Source: Treponema sp. (lineage in GTDB: Bacteria > Spirochaetota > Spirochaetia > Treponematales > Treponemataceae). Taken from it: a stretch of 5,752 bases of DNA. Shown here in pieces: positions 1-5,307 of the stretch. The translations under genes and the position numbers were made by a program. Under the pieces are notes generated by a model. It was not told the DNA's origin. It saw nothing but the letters and a program-made list of their open reading frames with translations, and did not search any database. Position 1 is the first letter of the stretch; every line of letters begins with the position of its first letter. The stretch spans positions 1-5,752 of the forward strand of contig JAILNY010000167.1 of the NCBI GenBank assembly GCA_024691105.1, written 5' to 3'.

Positions 1-924
1 GTTGCCGGAATGAAGGGCGTTCAAGTGTATGCGATTGCATCGCGTGACATTTTAAAGGCAAATGCTTTTGCAGAAAAGTTTCATATTCCACGTGCTTTTG
101 GAAGTTACGAGGATATGGTAAAAATTCCTGAACTTGATTTGATTTACATTGCAACTCCACATTCACACCATGCAGAACACGCAGAGCTCTGTATCAAAAA
201 CAAAAAGAATATCCTTTGCGAGAAAGCATTCACCATGAACGCAAAGCAGGCAAAGAAAATTGTAAAGCTTGCACAAAAAAATAAGGTTTATCTTGCAGAA
301 GCAATCTGGACACGTTATATGCCTTCGCGAAAATCTGTAAGTGATTTAATTAAAAGCGGAATTATCGGAAATGTAAAATATCTTACGGCAAATCTTGCAT
401 ATCCGATGGCACAAAAAGAACGCATTGTAAAACCGGAGCTTGCGGGCGGTGCGCTGCTTGATCTTGGAGTTTATTGTCTTAATTTTGCATTTATGTTTTT
501 TGGAAATAATATTGCAAAGATTGATTCAACTGCAAAACTTTCTAAAAAGGGAATTGACGAAAACGAATCGATTACAATTTATTTTAAGGATGGAAAGGTT
601 GCATATTTGACATCGGCTATGGATGCGCGCTCCGACCGTAAGGGAATTATCTGGGGCGACAAAGGATATATCGTTGTTGAAAATATCAATAATCCGAATG
701 CGATAAATGTCTACAACACGGATGATAAATTAATTAAATCGGTAAAGATTCCTGCGCAGATTACAGGCTATGAATATCAGGTGATGGAAGCCTGTAAAAT
801 GATAAAGGCAAAGAAACTAGAAAGTGAATCGATGCCTTTATCAGAAACTGTTTTTGTTATGGAAGTTATGGATAAGCTTCGTAAACAATGGGGTGTTATT
901 TATCCGCAGGAGAAAAACGCTTAG
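1..924 (+). CDS. Gfo/Idh/MocA-family NAD(P)-dependent oxidoreductase (5' partial)
   Basis: The frame is open from the first base (Val-Ala-Gly before the first visible Met at 10), so the gene begins upstream. The missing part is the N-terminal dinucleotide-binding strand with its GxGxxA loop. What remains is the rest of the Rossmann fold followed by the C-terminal alpha/beta substrate domain. Family marks are VYAIASRD after the second strand, IATPHSHHAEHA, and CEKAFTMN at about 217-240, which is the family's catalytic EKP loop with Ala in place of Pro. An AGGALLDLGVYC helix at about 442-477 carries the usual aspartate, and GYEYQ lies near the C-terminus. The EKA variant and the AGGALLDLGVY motif resemble the dihydrodiol dehydrogenase / glucose-fructose oxidoreductase-like branch. 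Such enzymes oxidise sugars, inositols or related polyols in the cytoplasm; the substrate cannot be read from the sequence. The 3' end overlaps the convergent MATE gene by 29 bp. Confidence 0.9.
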   Translation, partial: VAGMKGVQVYAIASRDILKANAFAEKFHIPRAFGSYEDMVKIPELDLIYIATPHSHHAEHAELCIKNKKNILCEKAFTMNAKQAKKIVKLAQKNKVYLAEAIWTRYMPSRKSVSDLIKSGIIGNVKYLTANLAYPMAQKERIVKPELAGGALLDLGVYCLNFAFMFFGNNIAKIDSTAKLSKKGIDENESITIYFKDGKVAYLTSAMDARSDRKGIIWGDKGYIVVENINNPNAINVYNTDDKLIKSVKIPAQITGYEYQVMEACKMIKAKKLESESMPLSETVFVMEVMDKLRKQWGVIYPQEKNA

Positions 925-2245
925 CGAGTTTTTTATAGCAGTAGATAAATGCGCTTATAAGGAATATGTCTGCTAATACCCATGCAGACGGAGACGCAAA
1001 TGTCGCTGCTATAAAACCAAATCGCGGTACTAAGCAGAAGCCAAAGAACGAGCGCGCAATCATTTCAAAAATTCCTGACATCACAGCAAGATTGCTGAAT
1101 CCCATTCCCTGAATCATAAATCTGACAATATTTACAAGTGCCAGTGTAAAATAGAAAGAAGAATTTGAAATTAAAAATTGATGCGCGTCTTTTATGATTG
1201 CAGTCTGTTTTTCATCAAGGAATAAAAGACTTAAGTCATCGCCAAAGAAAAATAAAACCACAAAAGCAAATGCACAGTAAACAAGAGCCATAAGGCTTGA
1301 ATCGCGTAAGCCTGACTTTAAGCGCTCAATTTTACGTGCTCCGACATTTTGACCGGAGTAGGTTGCCATTGTTGTTCCAAAGGCATCAAGCGGTGCACAA
1401 AAGAACATGTGGATTTTTAGCCCTGCTGTCATTGAAGCAACAGCGTGAGAGCCGAGAGTGTTTACAGATGACTGTAAAATTACACTTCCGATTCCTGTAA
1501 TTGAGTACTGAAGTCCCATTGGAATTCCCATTCCTAAAAGTTCTTTTGAAAGTTCCCAGGAAAATTGTTTTTCTTCTTTGCTAAAGTGAAGAATCGGAAA
1601 TCGTTTTTTGATAAAGATTAAACAGAGAACTGCTGAAATTCCCTGCGAAATAACTGTAGCAATTGCTGCTCCCTGAACGCCTATGTGTAAAACAAGAATA
1701 CAGATAAGGTCGAGTATAATATTCAGAGCACTTGAAAAAAGCAGAAAGTATAATGGTGTTTTACTGTCTCCAAGTGAACGTAAAATTCCTGAAGCAAGAT
1801 TGTAGGTAAAGCCGACAGGAATTCCTGCAAAAATAATTATTACATAATCGGTTGCGTGATCAATGATGTCAGCGGGAGTCATCATCAGGCGCAAAAGCGG
1901 CTTACATAAAATAACAGTTAATGCTGCATATAAGATAGAAAAAATAATTGAAAGGATTATTGCATTAAAAACGAACTTTCGCATTTTTGAATAATCCTTT
2001 GCACCAAAGCTCTGTGCAACAGGAATTGCAAAACCGCTTGTAAGTCCCATGCAAAGACCGATTATCAAAAAGCAGACAGGACCGGTAGAGCCGACAGCTG
2101 CAAGGTCGTAAACGCTGAGACACTTTCCGACGATAGCGGTGTCGGCAAGATTGTAAAACTGCTGAAAAAGATAGCCGCCTAGAACAGGAAGTGCGAAATT
2201 AAAAATAAGTTTAGAAGGTCTGCCTTCTGTTAAATCTTTAGTCAT
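896..2245 (-). CDS. MATE-family multidrug/cation antiporter
   Basis: A 449-residue, very hydrophobic protein with about twelve predicted membrane segments, the normal size for the family. It opens MTKDLTEGRPSKLIFNFALP, a very typical MATE N-terminus that supports the start. It continues with LFQQFYNLADTAIVGK (residues 26-41). The two pseudo-symmetric halves are visible: GLTSGFAIPVAQSFGAKD (67-84) in the first and FGTTMATYSGQNVGARK (289-305) in the second. QGMGFSNLAVMSGIFEMIAR (379-398) and a late WVLADIFLI segment also fit. These inner-membrane proteins export cationic drugs, dyes or metabolites in exchange for Na+ or H+. The substrate and coupling ion cannot be told, and it is not close enough to a named member to give a symbol. 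A weak Shine-Dalgarno, AAGGGA, lies 2 nt before the ATG. It is transcribed alone, divergent from the secreted-protein gene and convergent with the oxidoreductase. Confidence 0.93.
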   Translation of the reverse strand: MTKDLTEGRPSKLIFNFALPVLGGYLFQQFYNLADTAIVGKCLSVYDLAAVGSTGPVCFLIIGLCMGLTSGFAIPVAQSFGAKDYSKMRKFVFNAIILSIIFSILYAALTVILCKPLLRLMMTPADIIDHATDYVIIIFAGIPVGFTYNLASGILRSLGDSKTPLYFLLFSSALNIILDLICILVLHIGVQGAAIATVISQGISAVLCLIFIKKRFPILHFSKEEKQFSWELSKELLGMGIPMGLQYSITGIGSVILQSSVNTLGSHAVASMTAGLKIHMFFCAPLDAFGTTMATYSGQNVGARKIERLKSGLRDSSLMALVYCAFAFVVLFFFGDDLSLLFLDEKQTAIIKDAHQFLISNSSFYFTLALVNIVRFMIQGMGFSNLAVMSGIFEMIARSFFGFCLVPRFGFIAATFASPSAWVLADIFLISAFIYCYKKLAKRFSPADK

Positions 2246-2247
2246 AG

Positions 2248-2283
2248 TCCCTTGATTATAGACTTGACATAAATATTAAACAA
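2248..2283 (-). promoter_or_regulatory. Candidate promoter of the MATE gene, nearly overlapping its start
   Basis: Read on the minus strand, a perfect TATAAT (2255-2260) is preceded by TTGTTT (2278-2283) at the ideal 17-bp spacing. Only 9 nt separate the -10 box from the ATG at 2245, so transcription would begin at about 2248. The message would then be almost leaderless, and the AAGGGA Shine-Dalgarno (2248-2253) would be at its extreme 5' end or outside it. Either this promoter makes a leaderless mRNA or the real promoter lies further upstream. I did not find a better match. Confidence 0.4.
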
Positions 2284-2292
2284 TACGAAAAT
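2264..2292 (+). promoter_or_regulatory. Candidate promoter of the secreted-protein gene
   Basis: A perfect TTGACA (2264-2269) is followed after 17 bp by GAAAAT (2287-2292), four of six matches to TATAAT. Transcription would start near 2299, leaving a leader of about 68 nt. The elements interleave with the minus-strand MATE promoter, so the two could compete for polymerase. A weaker alternative is TACTAT at 2300-2305. Confidence 0.4.
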
Positions 2293-2306
2293 AGAAGAAT
2301 ACTATT

Positions 2307-2338
2307 TGAAGAACAAAAAACTGTAAAAAAGTTCTTCA
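2307..2338 (+). repeat. Inverted repeat in the 5' leader of the secreted-protein gene
   Basis: TGAAGAAC (2307-2314) and GTTCTTCA (2331-2338) are perfect 8-bp inverted arms around a 16-nt A-rich spacer. It sits just downstream of the predicted transcription start and upstream of the ribosome binding site. It could be a 5' mRNA stem or a binding site for a dimeric regulator. It has no T-run after it, so it is not a terminator. Confidence 0.5.
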
Positions 2339-2366
2339 TTTTCGAAATCTAATTGGAGGGTTTCCT

Positions 2367-2792
2367 ATGAAAAAAATTTTATTGTCTTTGTTATTTGTAG
2401 CATTTGTGGCAGCAGGTGCTATGGCTCAGACTTCTATCGGTGAGGCTCTTGATCAGGCTGACAGCCAGATTGCAGAAGCAGGTGAACAGTTTCCAAAAGG
2501 AACATGGATTGATCCTAACTACAATGCTGCATGGGAATTTGGTATTAATAATACAATCGTTCTCAAAGACGCTACAACTGGTGAAGTAATTTATACTTTC
2601 TCTAAGAATCTTAGAAAGAACTTTAAAGTAGATGTAACAGCAGATGGACTTGTTATTACATTCAGATGTGATGATACTCGTCGTACTTATAAGTTTACAA
2701 AATCTGCAACACTTTCGACAGACATCAAAATGGAAATTGATGCAGACTTCTTAAACGAACACTACACTGTAAATATGAAATTCAGACAATAG
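2367..2792 (+). CDS. Small exported protein of unknown function
   Basis: 141 residues. The N-terminus is a textbook Sec signal peptide: MKK, a hydrophobic core LLSLLFVAFVAAGA, then AMA with likely cleavage before Gln21. There is no cysteine at the cleavage site, so it is not a lipoprotein. The mature part of about 121 residues begins with an acidic helix-like stretch (SIGEALDQADSQIAEAGEQF). It then alternates short polar and hydrophobic segments, suggesting a beta-rich fold (for example TIVLKDATTGEVIYTF and KVDVTADGLVITFRC). There is one cysteine, near residue 100, and no membrane segment. I do not recognise the family; a lipocalin-like or small beta-barrel fold is a guess from the strand pattern. 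A strong ribosome site, GGAGGG (2355-2360), lies 6 nt before the ATG. The gene appears monocistronic and ends at the strong terminator at 2816-2861. It is likely periplasmic or secreted. Confidence 0.87.
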   Translation: MKKILLSLLFVAFVAAGAMAQTSIGEALDQADSQIAEAGEQFPKGTWIDPNYNAAWEFGINNTIVLKDATTGEVIYTFSKNLRKNFKVDVTADGLVITFRCDDTRRTYKFTKSATLSTDIKMEIDADFLNEHYTVNMKFRQ

Positions 2793-2815
2793 TTTTTTTT
2801 GAATTGAATTATAGC

Positions 2816-2861
2816 AAAAAAAAGCGCGTTCAACACATTGTGTTTTACGCGCTTTTTTTTT
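2816..2861. terminator. Bidirectional intrinsic terminator
   Basis: Fourteen-base arms pair perfectly: eight A's plus GCGCGT (2816-2829) with ACGCGC plus eight T's (2847-2860). The loop can itself pair as AACAC (2832-2836) with GTGTT (2840-2844), giving one long hairpin. A T-run follows on the plus strand (2853-2861) and, by symmetry, on the minus strand. It can therefore end both the secreted-protein message and the convergent his message. The his stop codon (2860-2862) touches the hairpin. Confidence 0.93.
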
Positions 2862-4164
2862 ATTTTTCTTTATGTCGTTTATCTAATTCGTTGTAAACAT
2901 CCTGCCAGTTTACGCCTTCTTTGTACATTAAGACGCTGACAAAGTACAAAAGATCTGCTGCTTCCCAGATTACTTCGTCTTTACCTTCGGCTTCGCAGAT
3001 TTCTTCGGCTTCTTCTTCTACTTTTTCGCGGACACGTTTTGCATCAAGTGTTGCGGTGTAGCTTCCTGGTTTTGGATTTGCAAAGCGTTCTGCAATTGTT
3101 CCGTAGAGACGTTCTAGGCTTGAGCGTTCGTCAGGATCTGCGGTAAAGCACGTGTAACTTCCTGTGTGACATACGCCGCCATGAGGAATAACTGTTGCTA
3201 AAACTGTATCGCGGTCGCAGTCGACACGGAGCTTTAATACTTCGAGAAAGTGTCCGCTTGTTTCGCCCTTTGTCCAGAGAACGTTTCTTGTGCGGCTCCA
3301 GAAAGTAAGTTTTTTTGTGTCGAATGTTTTGTTGAATGCTTCGCGGTTTGCATAACCCATCATCAAAACTTCGCCGTGATTGCTCTGGGCGATAACAGGA
3401 ATCATTCCGTCTGTTTTTTTCCAGTCAAGACAGCGGAGGAACGATTCTTTGAGCGAAACCTTATTTGTATAAAGAGCCATTCCAAGCTGAACATCGCAGC
3501 CCATGCGCTCAAGTTCTTCTATTTCGTCTTCTGAAGAAACACCGCCTGCAACAACTACGCGGCATTTTACAGCCTCGCGAAGTTCCTTTGCCATCTGCAT
3601 GTTTGTTCCCTGCATGCAGCCTTCTTTTTCTACGCAGGTGAATAAAAGTTCGCTGCAATATTTTTCTGCTTCTTTTGCACCGTCGATTAAAGAAACGTCA
3701 ATTGTTTCTGTCCATCCTTTAATGGCAATTTTTCCGTTGATTGCATCTACGCCGATAATGATGCGCTGTTTTCCGATTGCCTTAACAAGCTCATCAAGGA
3801 ATTCTGTGTCTAATACAGATTCACCTGGTTTAGGATCTTTTTTCCATGCGCTTGAACCGATGATTACTTTTTCGGCTCCAAGAGAAATGAGTTCGCGCGC
3901 GCGTTTTACAGAACGGACTCCTCCACCTGTTCTGACATTGCCTTTACGTAAGAGACTTTTGAGGAGGGCGGTATTTACTGTATTGCCCTTTGCGTCTACA
4001 TGTCCCATTGCGGCGTCAAGGTCGATAACTGCAACTTCGCCGTAAAAATTAAAATCGTTTATGAGATTATCTGCGTCATCTCTCTGGAGTACGAGATCTT
4101 TTCCGTTTTTAAGCTGAACAACGTGTCCGTCTTTTAAATCAATAGAAGAAATTACCATGCGCAT
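2860..4164 (-). CDS. Trifunctional histidine biosynthesis protein HisA-HisI-HisE
   Basis: 434 residues in three enzyme domains. Residues 1 to about 245 form a HisA (ProFAR isomerase) TIM barrel. Visible are SSIDLKDG with catalytic Asp9, GGGVRS (80-85), IIGSSAW (101-107), GVDAINGKIAIKGW with Asp140, LLFT with Thr176, and the AGGVSSEDE phosphate site (206-214). Residues about 247-340 are HisI (PR-AMP cyclohydrolase): FWSRTRN, WTKGETSG (297-304), DCDRD with Cys316, and CHTGSYTCF with Cys332 and Cys339, the zinc and magnesium ligands. Residues about 347-432 are HisE (PR-ATP pyrophosphatase): LERLYGTIAER, KVEEEAEE (381-388), WEAADLLYF. Together they convert PR-ATP to PRFAR in the cytoplasm. HisIE fusions are common, but HisA in front is unusual. 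In the usual HisA DG motif the Asp is Glu181. The ATG at 4164 has no Shine-Dalgarno; Met3 (4158) is an equally good start and fits the promoter better. No other his gene is present. Confidence 0.93.
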   Translation of the reverse strand: MRMVISSIDLKDGHVVQLKNGKDLVLQRDDADNLINDFNFYGEVAVIDLDAAMGHVDAKGNTVNTALLKSLLRKGNVRTGGGVRSVKRARELISLGAEKVIIGSSAWKKDPKPGESVLDTEFLDELVKAIGKQRIIIGVDAINGKIAIKGWTETIDVSLIDGAKEAEKYCSELLFTCVEKEGCMQGTNMQMAKELREAVKCRVVVAGGVSSEDEIEELERMGCDVQLGMALYTNKVSLKESFLRCLDWKKTDGMIPVIAQSNHGEVLMMGYANREAFNKTFDTKKLTFWSRTRNVLWTKGETSGHFLEVLKLRVDCDRDTVLATVIPHGGVCHTGSYTCFTADPDERSSLERLYGTIAERFANPKPGSYTATLDAKRVREKVEEEAEEICEAEGKDEVIWEAADLLYFVSVLMYKEGVNWQDVYNELDKRHKEK

Positions 4165-4193
4165 ATTCTAGCAGAAAAAAAGAACCGATACAA
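4165..4193 (-). promoter_or_regulatory. Candidate extended -10 promoter abutting the hisA-I-E start
   Basis: On the minus strand, TTGTAT (4188-4193) is followed by a 17-bp spacer and TAGAAT (4165-4170), with TG one base upstream (4172-4173). This gives an extended -10 with five of six core matches. Transcription would begin 6-7 nt downstream, at about 4158, exactly at the second in-frame ATG (Met3). No Shine-Dalgarno-like sequence lies before either ATG. This suggests a leaderless transcript starting at 4158. Confidence 0.5.
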
Positions 4194-4235
4194 CCGCGCG
4201 GGCGCAGTACGATTGGTGCGATTTGCACCGGTGCG
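4194..4235. repeat. GC-rich palindromic island between the his and nudC promoters
   Basis: Bases 4191-4240 are 33/50 G+C in an otherwise AT-rich gap. They hold the palindrome CCGCGCGG (4194-4201) and the 10-bp palindrome GCACCGGTGC (4225-4234). There is also an inverted pair, GGTGC (4215-4219) with GCACC (4225-4229), and a direct repeat of GGTGCG at 4215 and 4230, 15 bp apart. The island overlaps the nudC -35 element and adjoins the his -35 element. It looks like an operator region for one or both, but no known operator is recognised. Confidence 0.5.
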
Positions 4236-4251
4236 GACTGAGTGATATAAT
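4223..4251 (+). promoter_or_regulatory. Extended -10 promoter for the nudC operon
   Basis: TATAAT (4246-4251) is a perfect -10 with TG one base upstream (4243-4244). TTGCAC (4223-4228) lies at 17-bp spacing, a weak -35 that the extended -10 can compensate for. Transcription would start near 4258, giving a leader of about 53 nt. The -35 lies within the GC-rich palindromes, so a bound protein there would block it. Confidence 0.65.
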
Positions 4252-4310
4252 ATTTCTAATTACAAAAATTCAATCAGGAAAGATCGGTTAGTTTTTAAGG
4301 AGAAGTTTTT

Positions 4311-5066
4311 ATGAGCTCAATTGTGATATACGAAAAAGAAATAATTTTACGCTGTGATGAGAAAGAAATAACAAAGACTGATTTTGAAATTATAAAAAAT
4401 GCAAATCCTATTGCAGAATTTTTTGAAGAAAAAGCATTTGGACTGGAAGTTCTTGTTTTACTTTCAAAAGAGAATTTGCCAAAGGAATATTATTCAATGA
4501 CATTGCGTGAGTTTTTTGCATTGCATTCAGAAAAAGAAAATTTCTTAGCATTCAGGGCAAGAGCGCTTGCAACCTGGCATAGTCAGACAAAATTCTGCAG
4601 CTGTTGTGGAACAAAATTAGCATCGCATAAAACTTTGACTGCGATGCAGTGTCCGTCATGCAATTCAATTTTCTTTCCACGTATTTCACCGTGCATAATC
4701 GTACTTGTTCATAAAGGCGATAAAATTCTTCTTGCAAAACATGTTCAGCGTAATAAGGATATTTATGCATGTATCGCAGGTTATATAGAAGCAGGTGAAA
4801 GTGCAGAAGAGGCGGTAAGGCGAGAGATAAAAGAAGAAGTCGGAATAAATGTAAAAAACATCCAGTACCGTGGAAGTCAAAGCTGGCCGTTCCCTGATCA
4901 GTTTATGATTGGCTTTACTGCAGAATACGAAAGCGGCGATATTGTTTTGCAGAAAGAGGAGATTGCAGATGCACAATGGTTTGATCCTGATAATTGTCCT
5001 GCGTGCCCTAAGCCTGGTTCAATCGCATACCGACTGATTAATTCTGCGCGATGTGGTACAATGTAA
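4311..5066 (+). CDS. nudC: NADH pyrophosphatase / NAD-RNA decapping hydrolase NudC
   Basis: 251 residues, the usual NudC length. It has a loose N-terminal domain (1 to about 92), then a zinc ribbon with Cys96, Cys99, Cys114 and Cys117. A Nudix domain follows with a complete box, G157-x5-E163-x7-R171-E172-I-x-E175-E176-x-G178-I. Just after the box comes SQSWPFPDQFM (189-199), the motif that distinguishes the NADH-hydrolysing NudC group; it is usually SQPWPFP, so Pro is Ser191 here. The C-terminal PKPGSIAYRLI matches the family's closing segment. NudC cleaves NADH to NMNH and AMP and removes 5' NAD caps from RNA, in the cytoplasm, as a metal-dependent dimer. AAGGAG (4297-4302), 8 nt before the ATG, supports the start. 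It is the first gene of a likely three-gene operon with the tautomerase 19 bp downstream. Confidence 0.94.
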   Translation: MSSIVIYEKEIILRCDEKEITKTDFEIIKNANPIAEFFEEKAFGLEVLVLLSKENLPKEYYSMTLREFFALHSEKENFLAFRARALATWHSQTKFCSCCGTKLASHKTLTAMQCPSCNSIFFPRISPCIIVLVHKGDKILLAKHVQRNKDIYACIAGYIEAGESAEEAVRREIKEEVGINVKNIQYRGSQSWPFPDQFMIGFTAEYESGDIVLQKEEIADAQWFDPDNCPACPKPGSIAYRLINSARCGTM

Positions 5067-5074
5067 AAAAAAAG

Positions 5075-5080
5075 AGGAGG
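5075..5080 (+). promoter_or_regulatory. Ribosome binding site that fixes the tautomerase start
   Basis: AGGAGG, 5 nt before the ATG at 5086. An in-frame ATG at 5053 lies inside nudC and has no such site. Starting there would also add 11 residues before the catalytic proline and prevent its exposure. Translation therefore starts at 5086. Confidence 0.9.
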
Positions 5081-5085
5081 CGACT

Positions 5086-5307
5086 ATGCCACATATAACA
5101 ATTCAGATGTATCCGGGACGTGATGATGCAACAAAGAAAAGACTTGCAGATGCAATTCTTGAAACAGCAAGTAAGGAACTGGCACGCGGAAAAGAACATT
5201 TTTCTGTAAGCGTTGTAGATGTTCCGCAGGATGAATGGAAAGAAAAAGTTTACGATAAAGTAAAGACTGACAGTAATACAATTATTCAGCCAGGTTATGA
5301 AATGTAG
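5086..5307 (+). CDS. PptA-like 4-oxalocrotonate tautomerase family protein
   Basis: 73 residues. It starts MPHITIQMYPGRDD: after Met removal, Pro1 is the catalytic base of this superfamily, and an Arg sits at mature position 11 as in 4-oxalocrotonate tautomerase. A helix (ATKKRLADAILETASKEL) and a strand (HFSVSVVDVPQDEW) follow. The ending, IIQPGYEM, closely matches the KKPGYSM tail of E. coli PptA (YdcE), as does the opening MPHI, so I place it in the PptA/YdcE subgroup. These small dimeric or hexameric cytoplasmic enzymes interconvert enol and keto acids; the natural substrate of the subgroup is not known. It lies 19 bp after nudC, and its 3' end overlaps the downstream methyltransferase start by 11 bp, implying co-transcription and probably coupled translation. 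I leave the symbol blank because subgroup membership is judged by eye. Confidence 0.88.
   Translation: MPHITIQMYPGRDDATKKRLADAILETASKELARGKEHFSVSVVDVPQDEWKEKVYDKVKTDSNTIIQPGYEM

Noticed and set aside
913..934. Small bidirectional terminator between the oxidoreductase and MATE genes
   Set aside because: A-run, CGC-TTA-GCG, T-run is suggestive, but the stem has only three G-C pairs before a bulge; too weak to call.
1297..1500. Plus-strand open frame within the MATE gene
   Set aside because: Antisense shadow of a conserved transporter region; no ribosome site.
2793..2800. T-run directly after the exported-protein stop codon as a terminator
   Set aside because: No stem precedes it; the real hairpin is at 2816-2861.
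3503..4045. Plus-strand open frame of 180 codons inside the his fusion, and another at 3250-3534
   Set aside because: Both are antisense shadows of the HisA and HisI domains; low-complexity Ser/Thr-rich product and no initiation signals.
4552..4976. Minus-strand open frames within nudC
   Set aside because: They lie opposite strongly conserved zinc-ribbon and Nudix codons and show no family features.
5053..5085. Upstream in-frame start for the tautomerase
   Set aside because: It would bury the catalytic N-terminal proline and lacks a ribosome site; the ATG at 5086 has AGGAGG.
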